Below are positions 11,326-22,158 of a stretch of 64,000 nucleotides of DNA, piece after piece. Position numbers and translations under genes: made by a program. Location: positions 1,612,001 to 1,676,000 of the forward strand of contig JAGVVL010000017.1 in the NCBI GenBank assembly GCA_018287875.1, in the 5' to 3' direction. How positions within the stretch are numbered: the first letter of the stretch is position 1; each line of letters opens with the position of its first letter. Origin of the DNA: Nigrospora sphaerica (lineage: Eukaryota > Ascomycota > Sordariomycetes > Amphisphaeriales > Apiosporaceae). The notes below the pieces were generated by a model. It was given only the letters and a program-made list of their open reading frames with translations. It was not told the origin of the DNA and made no database searches.

Positions 11326-12750
11326 CTAAGCCGGCACCGCGTCATCGTCCGTCAGGCCCACGCCCGAGTCGAAGCGGGCGTGGGTGGGGCTCTTGATGCC
11401 GTCGGCGGCGGCGGTCTCGGCCATGGCGCGGCGGTACTTTTCCTCGTCGAACTTCCAGACGGTGCCGTCGTCGTGGTCGCGGTGCTCGCCGGCGGGCGGG
11501 GCGACGTCGTCCTTGCCCTTCTTGCCGCCAGCGGGGCGGGGCGCGAGGCGGGCGAGGATCGGGTCCTCGCGGGCGGCGGTGAAGAAGCGGCGCTCCCAGG
11601 GGCGGCCGGCGGCGCGCTCCTCGCGGCGCAGGGCGCGCTGGGCGTTCTCGAGCCGGGCCTTGGCGGCGCCGCAGGCGTGCACGTCGTTGCGGCAGATGGC
11701 GTCGGCGACGTCGCGCCACGCGCGCCGGCTCTCGAGCGGGTGCTGGCGGTCGAGGGGCGCCACGCGCAGTGGCGTCCGCCGCAGCGCCGCGAGGTCCACC
11801 GTCTCTGTCGCCCGGCCGCGCGCGTCCCGCACCGTGTACGCGTCGCACCACCGGCCCTCGAGCGTGTAGAGCGGTTTGGGTCCCTTCTTGGTCCCCGGCT
11901 CACCCGTCCCGTCCTCCCGGTAGAGCGTGGCGACGAACGAGTTGCTCTTGCCCTTGAGCCAGCCCCGGCTCGCGTACTCGATACGCGACGTGTAGCCCGA
12001 CGAGCTGCGGATGTACGACGTGCCGCTGAGCTCCGGCGCGATCTGGAACGTCATGATGCCCTCGACGTGGACCGGCGGCATCGTGATGACGTAGTCCTCG
12101 TTGTAGCGGTCGATGTGCAGCACACCGTGGCCCTTGCGCTCGATGTTGATGGTCGTCGAAAAGTACGACTTCGGGGCAATGTGTCCCTCGAGCTGTGGCG
12201 GCGGACGCCATGTCAGTACAGGTCGGGACGGGAAAAGGACGCTTGGGGGAAAGCGGGGGAACCTTACCGTCACCCCGTGGGCCTTGTTATGGATGCGGTA
12301 GGCCGTGGCCGGCGGGTGATGGGAGACCTGTTCGCTCACGAGCTCCGTGACGCCGGCGTCGTCGACCCACTTGCCCATGAACAGCTCGCCCAGGAATGGG
12401 TTGAGCGGCTTCGGCTTCTTCCTTTTGCCGTCCTCGTCCTTGGCGGCGTGCTGTTCCCGTAGCGTGCTCAGGAACCACTGCAGGACGCGGAGGGCGCGCA
12501 GCTCGGCGTTTTCTTCGAGCGCCGGGGCCACGAAGAGCTTGGGGTGTTCGGCCCAGTAGGCCGAGTACTCGATGATGCTGGTCGGGGCGAGGAGGAAGGG
12601 CGGCGCCGTCAGGGCCGTGAGGTCGCCCTTGAAGGTCATGACGGACTTGAGGAACTGGAGCCAGGCGGATTTGCTCTGGTCCTCTTTCCTGTCGTCGCCG
12701 CACTTCAGGGCCATATTTTGAAGCGGCATGTTTTGGGTAACGACAGCCAT
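11326..12750 (-). CDS. Oxysterol-binding protein family (short Osh4/Kes1-like type)
   Basis: Two exons on the minus strand, 12750-12268 and 12192-11326, give 449 aa. The OSBP signature EQVSHHPP is at residues 140-147, preceded by KPLNPFLGE at 114-122. TAPPFLLAPTSIIEY near residue 50 is the usual lid and core start. Length and lack of a PH domain or ankyrin repeats match the short Osh4/Kes1 class, which exchanges sterol and PI4P between membranes and works at ER, Golgi or plasma-membrane interfaces. The 75-nt intron (GTAAGG to CCACAG, TACTGAC branch) is a multiple of three with no stop, so an unspliced frame is also open and would insert 25 residues between HGVT and LEGH. The family motif favours splicing. 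The C-terminus is rich in Arg and Ala, with a charged low-complexity end. Confidence 0.92.
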   Translation of the reverse strand: MAVVTQNMPLQNMALKCGDDRKEDQSKSAWLQFLKSVMTFKGDLTALTAPPFLLAPTSIIEYSAYWAEHPKLFVAPALEENAELRALRVLQWFLSTLREQHAAKDEDGKRKKPKPLNPFLGELFMGKWVDDAGVTELVSEQVSHHPPATAYRIHNKAHGVTVRFPRFPPSVLFPSRPVLTWRPPPQLEGHIAPKSYFSTTINIERKGHGVLHIDRYNEDYVITMPPVHVEGIMTFQIAPELSGTSYIRSSSGYTSRIEYASRGWLKGKSNSFVATLYREDGTGEPGTKKGPKPLYTLEGRWCDAYTVRDARGRATETVDLAALRRTPLRVAPLDRQHPLESRRAWRDVADAICRNDVHACGAAKARLENAQRALRREERAAGRPWERRFFTAAREDPILARLAPRPAGGKKGKDDVAPPAGEHRDHDDGTVWKFDEEKYRRAMAETAAADGIKSPTHARFDSGVGLTDDDAVPA

Positions 12751-15700
12751 TGGAGCTCACTCGGGATTCAGTACAACAGGCGGCAGCTTCCCAGAAGCAA
12801 GAAAAAAGCCCGGATCTAAATACACAGCGGTATATGAATTGGCGAGGAGGAAGAGGGAGGAACAGTGGTATGAAGATGAGTAGTGGTTGAGTTGGGAGAC
12901 GGGCATGATATCTCAAGACATAGCAATGGGAAGGGCGGGCGCTACTAGTCTTTGGTACAATAGCGAAGCTCCCCTGACGCCCCGGAGGGCCAACGCAGCG
13001 TAGGCCCCGCCCCCCGGCCGGCCAGGGGGGGCCCCTTGAATCTCGAAAGCTTGGCCGGGAGGGATAGCAGGAAGCAGATCGACAGGGTGGCGAATCGAGA
13101 GGAAGCTGGCTGTATACAAGAAATACTTGCAACGGACTATCGTACCGATAAACCCCGCTTGCGTATAAGCCTAGCGGCGGCGCCTCGTCGGGGCCAAAAG
13201 GTTGCCGACTCGGCAGGAAGGCTGTTGCTAACGGCGCGGGCGATGCAAAGGCCCAGGAGGGGGACAGAAGAACTGGCTCACCACTAGTGCAGTGGTTGAT
13301 TGTGTAGTGAGCCATTTCTCCTGTCCCCCTCCCGAGGCCCACGCGGGTATACCGAACCAACTAACCAGCAAACCAACGCGGACCTGGGCCAGTCAAGCGG
13401 GAATTATTATCGCATGTTCCCGGTAGGGCCGTGGTCCGAATGGGCGGCCTGGACAGTCGAGATTGCGATGATTCTCCGTTTTCGGCTGGGGTCCTGAGAC
13501 GCGAGCTGCGTCACCCTGGTTGCAACGTTGGTCCCGGAACAGCATGTGAAAATGGGGGCAGTGTTTCGAAGCAACCAAAGCGTGCCGAAACCAGCACGTG
13601 ACTGGGTGCCCAGCCCTGCCGACTTCCCGGTACCTAGAGGCCGTTTTTTCAATCGGCTTCTTCCAATCGCGGCTTCTTTTGGCCCGGTCTGGCCCGTCTC
13701 TACCGTTCAGCCAGGGATCATCGAGGCTCTTGCAGCTGTTGGTTTTGGGGCCGGTGTGGAACACGTCAACTCGCGTCGGCACTTTTTTTTCAAGTGATCA
13801 GACGGGGCAAGGGCGATCGAGCCTGGGTGTCAGGGTACTTAGTCCGCATGCAGCAAATGACATCTTATTTACTGCGCCAATGTTCCCGTTGTCCATTACC
13901 ACTTACACACCTCATTACCTCTGGGTACTGAAGTACTCATTTTCCTCTTTAGTAGAGGCTCAGCTCAGCGTCATGCAGTCACCATCTCCAACTTCCAGCG
14001 CGCTGCGCCCCGGGAAGCGCTGCGAAGGTGAGTCGTTATTGCTGGTAGCGCAGCCACTGTCTTCTAAACCAAGCTTCCCCCCCAAGGCTATTCCCACTCT
14101 ATATGCGGATTACCCTTTTAGGATAACGAAACTGAACAGCGGCCGCCTTTCCCGATCCCCTCCATCCTTGATCCCAACGTCCCAAAACCCCCAAGCCATC
14201 AATCAGATGACGTGAATTCTCTTTCCCCCAAGCGCCGAGTTAATATCGTCCAGGACGCCAACGGGGGCGGTGTGCCTAGGGACAACCCGAATGTCGGGTA
14301 CTATCGTCACTTTCTCGGCCCCCGCAGACGGTCCCGTGCGCCAGCAAAACGCTATCCAAGTACGGTAAAAAGGCAGTCCGACGGCTACAGTGCATCGGGA
14401 GATTGACTCGCATTGCGGCAAAGAACGATCGCGAGGCGCTGGTCGCTTACGCACCGCGCTGCGGCGTCAGCACAACGTCCATTGTCCGTGGCCTTGACGT
14501 AGGTAGGTACAGCTTCGCCCGGCGTACGTCGGCCGAAGCAAGGGAACCACGCAAAAAAGCAGGCGACCACTGTGCATTTCTTGTAGGTGGATGCTGGAGG
14601 GTGAAGTTACAGTCAACGCGTTCTCGTAGCTGTAACCACAGTAGCCACTCTCCTAGACGCCCGTATCCGCCCCCTCCAAAACTTTCTAGCTCACAAGGTA
14701 CAAAGTACCAAAGACAACAGTCTTCTTCTCCAACTGCTGCTAGGCCAGCAGTGCCTTTTGCGCATCAACTTCACCCTAGGTCCAAGCCCAGCGCCCATGC
14801 CCATCGTCTTCTCTTTTAGTCATGTCCGCGGCTGGCCTCCTGCCTTGAAGGGACTCCGCATCTTCTCTTCGTTCTCTCCTACCTCTCTGGGGTCGCGATT
14901 GTCTTTTTCCGGCGCCTGGGGACCTCGAACTCCGAAACCCACTCGTAGCCGTCCTCGACGCCGCCCGCCCCAACCTCGCCCGTCTCTTTCCGGATGCCGG
15001 GCGGCGTCCTCGGGCCCCGGGAGGATGACCTGCCACCACGTGGCCCGGGCCCGGAAGAAGACCGGAACGGGCTCCCAAAAATAACGGGCGGAAGAAGCAT
15101 GGTGGCTCCGCAGGGTTGTATCGGTGGAAGATGGCCGACGGGGATTGGCGGTGATGGATGTTGGCACATAACTGCTGATTGGTCACGGCCCAGGTTGGCG
15201 CCCAGAAGGGGATATAAATGCGGCAATCCTTCGCTAAATTTGCGGGGAAACCTGCCGGTGGGCAAGTCACGACGCGTGCATTATCTGGGTGAAAACTGTT
15301 CGGGTTCTACGCAAACTCGTAACCAGTAGTGACACTTCTCGCTGACGCCTTACAAACACGGATCACTCAGGTGTCTTACACAGCTCGAGTAAGTCAGATT
15401 GCGTCTGTATCTTGAGACACGGCAGCAGCTACCGCAAGGAGGTCAATCTACTCATAACACAACGGCCCGAGGTCCCAAGACCACCTTGGGACTGTCCTCG
15501 CCACGCCGTGTTGCAACTGCGAGCGCTGCCATTTTGCCATCTAACCATTCCAACTACATGACCGTCCCTACCCAGGGATGCGGAGGCCTATCCTGTGCTG
15601 GCTGGTGGTTACTGCAATCCCGCGTACCCTCGGAACGGGACTGGGCGAGGGCGCTGTTAATTGTCCGTGGGCGTTTCCAAGGCCAAGGGCCCCTTGAGTC

Positions 15701-15811
15701 GACTAGCGCACGCGTTTGAAACTGCCCTATGGCAACCCCAAAGGTAAATTCGGGCGACGATTATGGGTGATCATGGCCGCCGTCAGTGTTGCTGTCCTTG
15801 GTTTCTCGGAG
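12751..15811. other. 3-kb intergenic stretch, no gene seen
   Basis: Holds the promoter of the oxysterol-binding gene (minus, starts 12750) and the 3' flank of the CCCH gene. Open frames up to about 200 codons occur on both strands but overlap one another, lack splice-consistent extensions and match no family I know. No tandem repeat or RNA gene was seen. Confidence 0.45.
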
Positions 15812-16718
15812 TCATGACAAGCCGGGCTTCGCGTTCTTCTGCCGCTTAAACTTGGCGCTCGGCGTAGGGGCGATCTGGCGGTGCTGGGCCCTGGACAGCA
15901 GATCAGCACGTGCGAGGGCAGAAACAAGAAAAGGGCAGGGACAAGAGCTTCGGGGGGAAGGGGATGTACCAGTAGTGAGCGAAGCGGCACTCCTCGGCCG
16001 TCTTGGTGCACACGTTCTCGGCCCAGAAGGAGCAGATGAGGGGCTCGGCGACGGCACCGGGCTGGCTCTCGTGGAGCCAGTCGCACTTGCCCTGGCGCTG
16101 CTCGCGGCAGTTGTAGCCGGCCGTCGAGTACCAGGGGCAGACGATCCGGGACGGCCCCGGCGGCGCCGACGCCGCCGACGCCGCGCTGCCGTCCACCGAC
16201 GACAGCGGCGTCTCGGGGATGGCGCTGCGCCACGGACTCACGATCCCGTCGGAGGCCGAGTCCACCGAGCCCGCGCCCGACGCGCGGCCGCCGGCCTTGG
16301 GGTCCTCCAGTCGTGCGATTCTGCCCGTTCCTCGGCTGAGTAGGTCGTCACGCATGATTGCCGGGGGGTTCATCACTTACGCCGTGTTTTGCTCGGGTTT
16401 GGCCCGCGGGGACGGGCCGTCCTGGCGCGGGCGAGGATGGCCCACGGGAGGCTTCTCGCTCTCTTTGCCCTCGAGTCCCGGGGCCTCCTCGTCGTTGAGG
16501 AGCAACAAGATGTGGTCGTACGTGGCAGCCGAGATGCGGCCGGTGCCCAGAAGCATGCCGAGGCCCTGTTGGGTGCGCAGACGGGTTAGCAAACAGGTTT
16601 CAAGGCTTGGGGCGGCACAGCGGCGTGGCAAAAAAAGGGTTGAACGCGCACTTACAGAGTAGACATTGCTTATCCCTCTCATGGCGGTGGCCTCCCTGGA
16701 GCTGTTCATCTTGTCCAT
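15812..16718 (-). CDS. CCCH-type zinc-finger protein
   Basis: Four exons on the minus strand, 16718-16656, 16565-16381, 16335-15970 and 15890-15812, give 230 aa. The N-terminus MDKMNSSREATAMRGISNVYS followed by GLGMLLGTGRISAATYDHIL resembles the short helical 'distinguish by start-stop of Tyr-Asp' segment found at the front of some fungal adaptor proteins. Two zinc fingers follow: C-X9-C-X7-C-X3-H (CPWYSTAGYNCREQRQGKC then DWLH) and C-X7-C-X6-C-X3-H (CSFWAENVCTKTAEEC then RFAH). The basic tail AKFKRQKNAKPGLS lies in the last exon. CCCH fingers usually bind RNA, so a post-transcriptional role is likely but not shown. Introns are 90, 45 and 79 nt. The 45-nt one is at the lower limit for fungi. 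The start is the first in-frame ATG; an upstream exon cannot be excluded. Confidence 0.78.
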
Positions 16719-17139
16719 CTGCCGCTGCGGAAGGGTGGGAGTGGAAGTCAAGCGTTGCTGGGCACAGAAATAAGGACTACGGGTATGGAAATTTGGGCCA
16801 GTACATGTCGAGGGCGGATGGGAACAATGGTGAACTAGTACCCACCCTTTATATGAAGGACACCCCTACAGCTGGTAAAGCCACCCCTTCTATTTTTAAA
16901 GGTAAGAGCGCGCGAAAAGTTTAAAGATGCACGCGAGAGGGACACATAAAATGATACTCGAGAGTACGCGAGGACGTTCGAGTATGCAAGGACGTAAATG
17001 TAGGCTGTGGTGATAAGCCGCTTAGTACTTCTGTTTTTTGTTTTTAAACTTTTTGGTAGCGAATATGCCGTCTTCAACACAGCAGGATATCCCTTGGTGC
17101 TTTTTGCCTTGGGCAGCTCTTGACCGTCACCAACCCCCA
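16719..17139. other. Intergenic between two minus-strand genes
   Basis: 421 bp. It should hold the promoter of the CCCH gene and the 3' UTR of its upstream neighbour. The part from about 16840 to 17060 is AT-richer. No gene was seen. Confidence 0.45.
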
Positions 17140-17941
17140 TCACCTTTTGGTCTGAGAGATGCCCTCGACTCTGCCCTTTTCACCCGCCCCCTCGACACCT
17201 CCTTGGCTCTGAGGCATCGTCAGTTTCAGCCGCGGCACCCGACGGACAGAGCGACTTCGGAACTTACCGAGTACGGGTGGCCGAGGGGTCCCTGGGTGTC
17301 GAAGGCCGAGATGCGCGGCACGTCGTTGCTCGACCGGCTGCCGCGGCGGCCGCGGGCCTTTTCCGCGCCGTACTGGCCGAAGCGGTAGTTCTCGTCGACG
17401 CCGTCGTCGGACCCCGAGTTTCGGCGCATGTGTTCCTTCTCGCTCCGGAAGCCGAGGATGCCGCTGCCGTCGTCCTGGCTCCGGCTGCGGCCCATCAGGT
17501 GGTCGAGGAAGCCGCTGCTGCGGTTCCGGCCGCCGCGCCGATCCGGCCCCGCCATCATGGACTCCATCATGCCGGGCTTGATGTGGTTGCCGCCCTCGTG
17601 CGCGTCCGAGCCCGGCATCCTCGATTCGAGCGCGCGGCCGCCGGCGCCTTCGTCGGCGGCGGCCATGCGCCGCTGCTCGGCCGCCCGCACGTCGCCTGGC
17701 TTGAGGGCTTCCTTGATCGATTCCATCAGGCTTCGGCGCCTGCCGCTCGTCTGGGATGGGCATGTCAGCTCCCATAGCCTGGCCGGGTTTGGGTTCGCAA
17801 CGAGGAATCGCGCCCGCGACGTACAGTGGCCCCTCCAGCGCCGCTTGGGGCCGTGGCATCGTCCGTCATGTCCATGTTCGTTTTGGTGGCAATTGTTGCG
17901 GCTTCCACCCCGCGCCTCGTCTCGTCTCGCTCGCTGGTCAT
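17140..17941 (-). CDS. Unrecognised hydrophilic protein, 222 aa
   Basis: Three exons on the minus strand, 17941-17825, 17750-17268 and 17208-17140. Both introns (74 and 59 nt) have GTACGT/GTAAGT donors, CTGAC-type branch sites and CAG acceptors, and all joins are in phase 0. The protein has no hydrophobic segment. It contains MESIKEALKPGDVRAAEQRR, a Gly/Arg-rich middle (GPDRRGGRNRSSGFLDHLMG), SRSQDDGSGILGFRSEKEH and a FGQYGAEKARGRRGS block, and ends GRVEGISQTKR. Charged residues dominate and most of it looks disordered. I do not recognise a family, and the start could instead be the internal MDMTDD at 17875. The clean splicing argues that it is a real gene. Confidence 0.6.
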
Positions 17942-19858
17942 GTCGGTTGTGTCCAAAATATTGGCGGGATTCTCTGGGTGGGTATCGAAGTTGGTCAGAG
18001 CAGACCTTCACGGAATTACAACACGAACGCACATGCTCCTATAAGAGACGGGCTACAATCTAAATCTCCCATGGAGCACGCGCTGGGCGATGACGTCTGC
18101 AGGCTCCATACTTCAATATCGTCATGATGATGCACGTCTTGAAGTCGGGCGTTCCCGCTTTCCATCTCGTCCGCTCTGATTTGACTTCGGTTCCGCGAAG
18201 ATAGGCCAACTCAATTACCCTTCAGGGTTCATCAGTCGCATCACATGTCGTGAGGAGAGAATGTATGGGCGATGTAGATGTTCAGCGGGGAAACTCTGGG
18301 GTTGGGTTGCCACCCAGACGCGTCTGGCCGGGTCGACTCGCCAAACCAGCGGTGCGGACATTCCGTATTGTGAGACGATGATCCGAAGCACCAGAACGCC
18401 GTGGCCGAGGGGAGGGGGCGATTTAATGGCGGTTTGGCGACAATGACGCAGGGGATCCCATCGCTCTCTGACCAGGTTCGCCAGACACATGTAAGGCCCG
18501 ACGATGTCATGCCAAGGGTTCGCTCTTGCGCAAGAACCGAATCCCGAGTCAAGATGGAAACGAGCCCGCGGTCAAGGCAAAACCCTGAGCGAGGCGGGGG
18601 AAACCACATCATCCTCTCCTTGTCCCCGAATGGTTTCATGGTGGCGATGCATCGTTGCCCATAGCGAAAACCACGAGTTCGTGCGGAATGCTGCCCAACT
18701 CTTCGTCGCCCATCAACCCTCACGCGGCGCCCGTTGGACCTGGACGGTCGCATCAAGCTTTTCCGCGGCGCTGCGGACGCGCGGTGTTTCGCGAAGGTAA
18801 GCGAGCGCCGGTTTCTTCATGAGTGCATGACCACAGCGCGTCTCGAACCGGATACCCCGACGCGGTCACGGTCGATCGGGTTGGGCGGGTGATGTACACC
18901 AGACAAGGACGGTTGGTTGCTCATGGTGCATATACTGTTGCCGAGTGTTCGCTTACTATGCGTGCCTCCTCCCCACAAGCGCATCGTCGGGACGGGAACC
19001 TTTACCGCGGGCGTGGTTTGAGCGTGTGACTCGTGGGTAGAGCGGCGAGTGTGTGTTTCGACAGCGATCAAAACGGACATGAGGAAACGTCTCGACGCTT
19101 CCGATTGATGGGCAACTGACATACCTCTACCGACATGCATACGACGGGCCTCTAAATAACCCCCGACCCACCAGCACAAAGGGCCTCGAACTCCCGGCGC
19201 CATGGACCTGATCGATCCACCCGCCGCCCGGTCTTGGCATCCCCATCGTGGAGCCGTTTCTTCCGGGGCCTCGAGGGGTCTTCGGGAATCGGCACGGGCG
19301 CCAAGCACGTGGCGTGTGGTGCCGAGCCTCGTGGGTGACGACGCAAGCGGGCAACCGACGAGATGCCAAGCGGCCCTGGTGCCGTTTTCAACCGTCTCTT
19401 CGCATCCTTTCCAAGGCCCCGCGTCCCAGAAACAGCCGACCTATGACGGGCACGACGGTTCGAGGCTGCCGGGGAGGTGCCAAAACGCCATCGCGATCGG
19501 CCGCCAGAAGCTTAACTAAAGTACCGGCTGGGTTGACTCGGCAGGCAAAAGGTACCTCCGCTGGCCCTACAGACCCTCCAGAACCCCCCTTCCTCTGCCG
19601 GCCCAAACCGCGTATGCCGGCCTTCCGGCCCCTGTTCAGCGGTTATCATCAAGCTTTCCAGGATCCAGCTTCGAACTACGTAATGCGAAGAGGCTTTGAA
19701 TGACGCGTGGCTGTGTTATTTAAGAGAAATCGTGCCCAACAACAGCCATTGCCATCTGCCCCCATCAACAGTCTCAAGTGTCATCCGAAAGTCGATTCGA
19801 AGTTTGCGCGCATCTCGTCCAGTTTTTCAACAGCTTCACCAAAAAAAAATACTTCGCA
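17942..19858. other. 1.9-kb intergenic, divergent promoters
   Basis: Lies between the unrecognised minus-strand gene and the small membrane-protein gene on the plus strand, so it should contain both promoters. Many overlapping open frames exist on both strands, as expected for GC-rich DNA; none shows a domain. Confidence 0.45.
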
Positions 19859-20292
19859 ATGGAGTCCAGCCTGATACACGTCGCCCAGGTAAGAGCCCAC
19901 GGATAAACTCCCTCCCCCGGGGAATTCGCAGTATCAAGGGAACCTCCATTCTCACACGCAACCTTTCCCCCCCCCCCGGGCAGCTCGTCGCCCGTCAGCA
20001 GCGACAGCAAAGCCGCGGCCGGCGACTCGCCAAGGGCGCCATCGCCGGCATCGCCATCGCCGCCTTCTGCGTCGTCGCCTTCACGGCCCTGCTCCTTTGG
20101 TGCTGCTGCTGCCGCGGTCGCAAGAAGTCGCCGCAGACGAGCTACGCCGGCTCCGTGGCCCATCGCCAGAGCAGCTTCCTCGGCCGCTTCACCGGCGGCC
20201 GCGGGCGCCAGCAACACCACCAGCAACCGCCCATGGGCCAGCCCGGCGGCTACGCCCACGGCCCGCGGCAGGAGGCCGGTTATTACCGGTAG
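19859..20292 (+). CDS. Small single-pass membrane protein with a CCCC juxtamembrane motif
   Basis: Two exons, 19859-19888 and 19984-20292, give 112 aa. The 95-nt intron starts GTAAGA and ends in a C-rich tract and CAG. The protein starts MESSLIHVAQ, then has a basic stretch (RQQRQQSRGRR), one membrane helix at about residues 28-49 (GAIAGIAIAAFCVVAFTALL) and directly after it WCCCC followed by RGRKK. The tail is rich in Gln, Gly, His and Pro. Four Cys next to the membrane followed by basic residues suggest S-palmitoylation. The layout recalls fungal one-helix membrane proteins such as the Rcr type, but similarity is only in design. The start was chosen because the 10-codon first exon joins in phase 0 and sits after an A-rich leader. 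Confidence 0.7.
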
Positions 20293-20637
20293 AAGGCGTC
20301 GCGCCGAAACGAGGCGGGGAGGGGAATGGCATGGCCAGGAGGGTTAATGATGTGGGCTCGAGTTATCAACGGGTCGCGACGACAACGATTGGGGTAGGAG
20401 TATTCACGAATAGTGTACGAATGTCTGGGAGAGCCTGGCGTTTCTTTGTGCTGGTCCACTGCGTTCATTTAAAGGCGGCGGAATAATCAAAGCCATACTA
20501 CAAGCACTACGGTTCGAAACCCTTCATCTTGCCCTGCCTTGGGCAGTCGTGTCCCGTTCGGTGTTCCCTACAGTCTGATGGGCCTAAAATGCGTCCGCAT
20601 AAAGATGCCACAGGGCAAGACGACGATGACGGCCGTC
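20293..20637. other. Convergent intergenic region
   Basis: 345 bp between the stop codons of the small membrane-protein gene and the SGNH esterase gene. Expected 3' UTRs; nothing else was seen. Confidence 0.5.
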
Positions 20638-22158
20638 CTAGCAGGCGGTTGCGCCTCGGCGCAGTTGTTCGGCGACCTCTCGCGCCACCACCTCGTGCAT
20701 TGGGTACGTTGGATGCAGACTGTTGAGCCAGAAGTACTCGTTGACGGGCACGCCGCAGCCCGGCGTGAAGGTATCCCATTCGGGCGTGCCGCTGTTTGTG
20801 ACGACCGGGTTAGCCTTTCCCCTGACGCCACGACGCCCGCCGGATTTCACGACGGGGCTCCGAGACAAGGGCGGCGGAAAGGGGGCCCCGGGGGGTTTGG
20901 GGAGTACACGACTTACTTCTGGTAGGCGTCGCAGTAGGCCGTGGTGTTCTTGTAGGCGGCCGTTTCGGGGCGGGCGGCGGGGGCGTCGAGCACGGCGGCG
21001 AAGGCGGCGTGGGCGTCGTAGAGCCAGACGGCGGCGTCGGCGGGGTGGTCGGCGCGGAAGGCGGCGGCGAGGGCGGCGACGAGGCCGTTCCACTGGGCGA
21101 GGTCGGCGCGCTCGAGGGCGCGCGCGGCCGCGTCCTGGCCCAGCATGAGCGGGCTGCGGTCGACGGGCGGCACGTTGAGCAGCACGAAGTGGCGCGCGCC
21201 CGCCGCGTAGAGCGCGTCGAGCGCCCGCCGGTACTCCGCCATCATCTCGCCGTTGAGACCGTCCGTCACCCCCGGCCCGTGGTAGTACGAGTTGCCCACG
21301 TCGTTGATGCCGATCCAGACGGCGAAGACCGAGTTGCTCCCCGTCCACGCCGGCGCCCCCGGCGCCTGCGCCGGCCGCCCCGACGCCGACGTCGCGTACG
21401 CCGTGAGAAAGTCCGTCTGCACCTGTTGCTTCAGCGACCGCACCTCGGGGCGCCCTGCCATCGTCGACGGTTAGTGGTTTCCTGCCAGAGGCGTTTCTGG
21501 GACATGTCGTGGCGCTGACTCCAGCAAGAACAACGGAAACGAAGAATAACACGGGGGTACAATGGGGGGGGGGACCCGTGCAATCAAGATGGTAAGGAAC
21601 AATAGACGCTGCTTACACGGCGCCACGAGATCCGAGTCGATCGTCGCACCCCCGTATGCCAGGTTGTACGTCTGCAGCAGCGAGTCGTTGTACTTGACCG
21701 TCAGGTAGTCGACCCAGTTGGGCCCGTTGGCCGACGTCCAGCCCGGGTAGCTCGGGTTGCCCAGCGGGTTGGTCGGCGAGGGAGGCGTCAATGTCCAGTT
21801 GAAACCTGCCCGCACGTCAGTGAGCTTCTCCCTCCCTCCCTCCCTCTCTCGGATCATGCACGAGACAAACAGTCCCAAAAGACCCAACACCCCGATTATT
21901 CCCAAGGCTTCACGAGCACTGGTGCACGGGGAGTTCCTTACCCGTCTGCGAATAGCTATCACCGCTGTTCTCGAGTCAGCACGAGACGCGGGATGGTGCC
22001 AGGAGAGCGGGTGGGCCGGGGGCTTACAAGGTGAAGGCATACTTGATGCCCTCCCATCCGGGCCAGCTGGCGACGGCGGCGCATCCGGCCGCGTCCCCGG
22101 TGGGCAGCCCGGCGACACCGCGGGCGACAAGAGATAGAATCAGGGAGCGGCCCCGCAT
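20638..22158 (-). CDS. Secreted SGNH/GDSL hydrolase (CE16-like acetylesterase)
   Basis: Five exons on the minus strand: 22158-22028, 21964-21942, 21805-21617, 21454-20917 and 20791-20638, giving 344 aa. A short signal-like N-terminus (MRGRSLILSLVARGVAG) precedes FGDSYSQTGFNW, block I with the nucleophile Ser47. AYGGATIDSDLVAP is block II, VWIGINDVGNSYY (Asn165) block III, NVPPVDRSP a conserved middle part and WLNSLHPTYPMHE (His320) block V. This set matches fungal carbohydrate esterase family 16, which removes acetyl groups from sugars and plant cell-wall fragments outside the cell. Exon 2 is only 23 nt and carries the GDS motif. The residue three before His320 is Asn rather than the usual Asp. 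Introns are 63, 136, 162 and 125 nt, and all phases agree. Family sure; substrate unknown. Confidence 0.92.

Noticed and set aside
11380..12462. Plus-strand open frame of 360 codons over the oxysterol-binding gene
   Set aside because: Antisense shadow; the minus strand carries the EQVSHHPP signature and conserved order.
14776..15270. Minus-strand open frame of 164 codons in the 12.8-15.8 kb gap
   Set aside because: Overlapped by open frames on both strands, no splice-linked neighbours, no domain.
20508..20530. GGTTCGAAACCC resembling a tRNA 3' half
   Set aside because: No matching 5' half or anticodon arm upstream; lies in a 3' UTR region.
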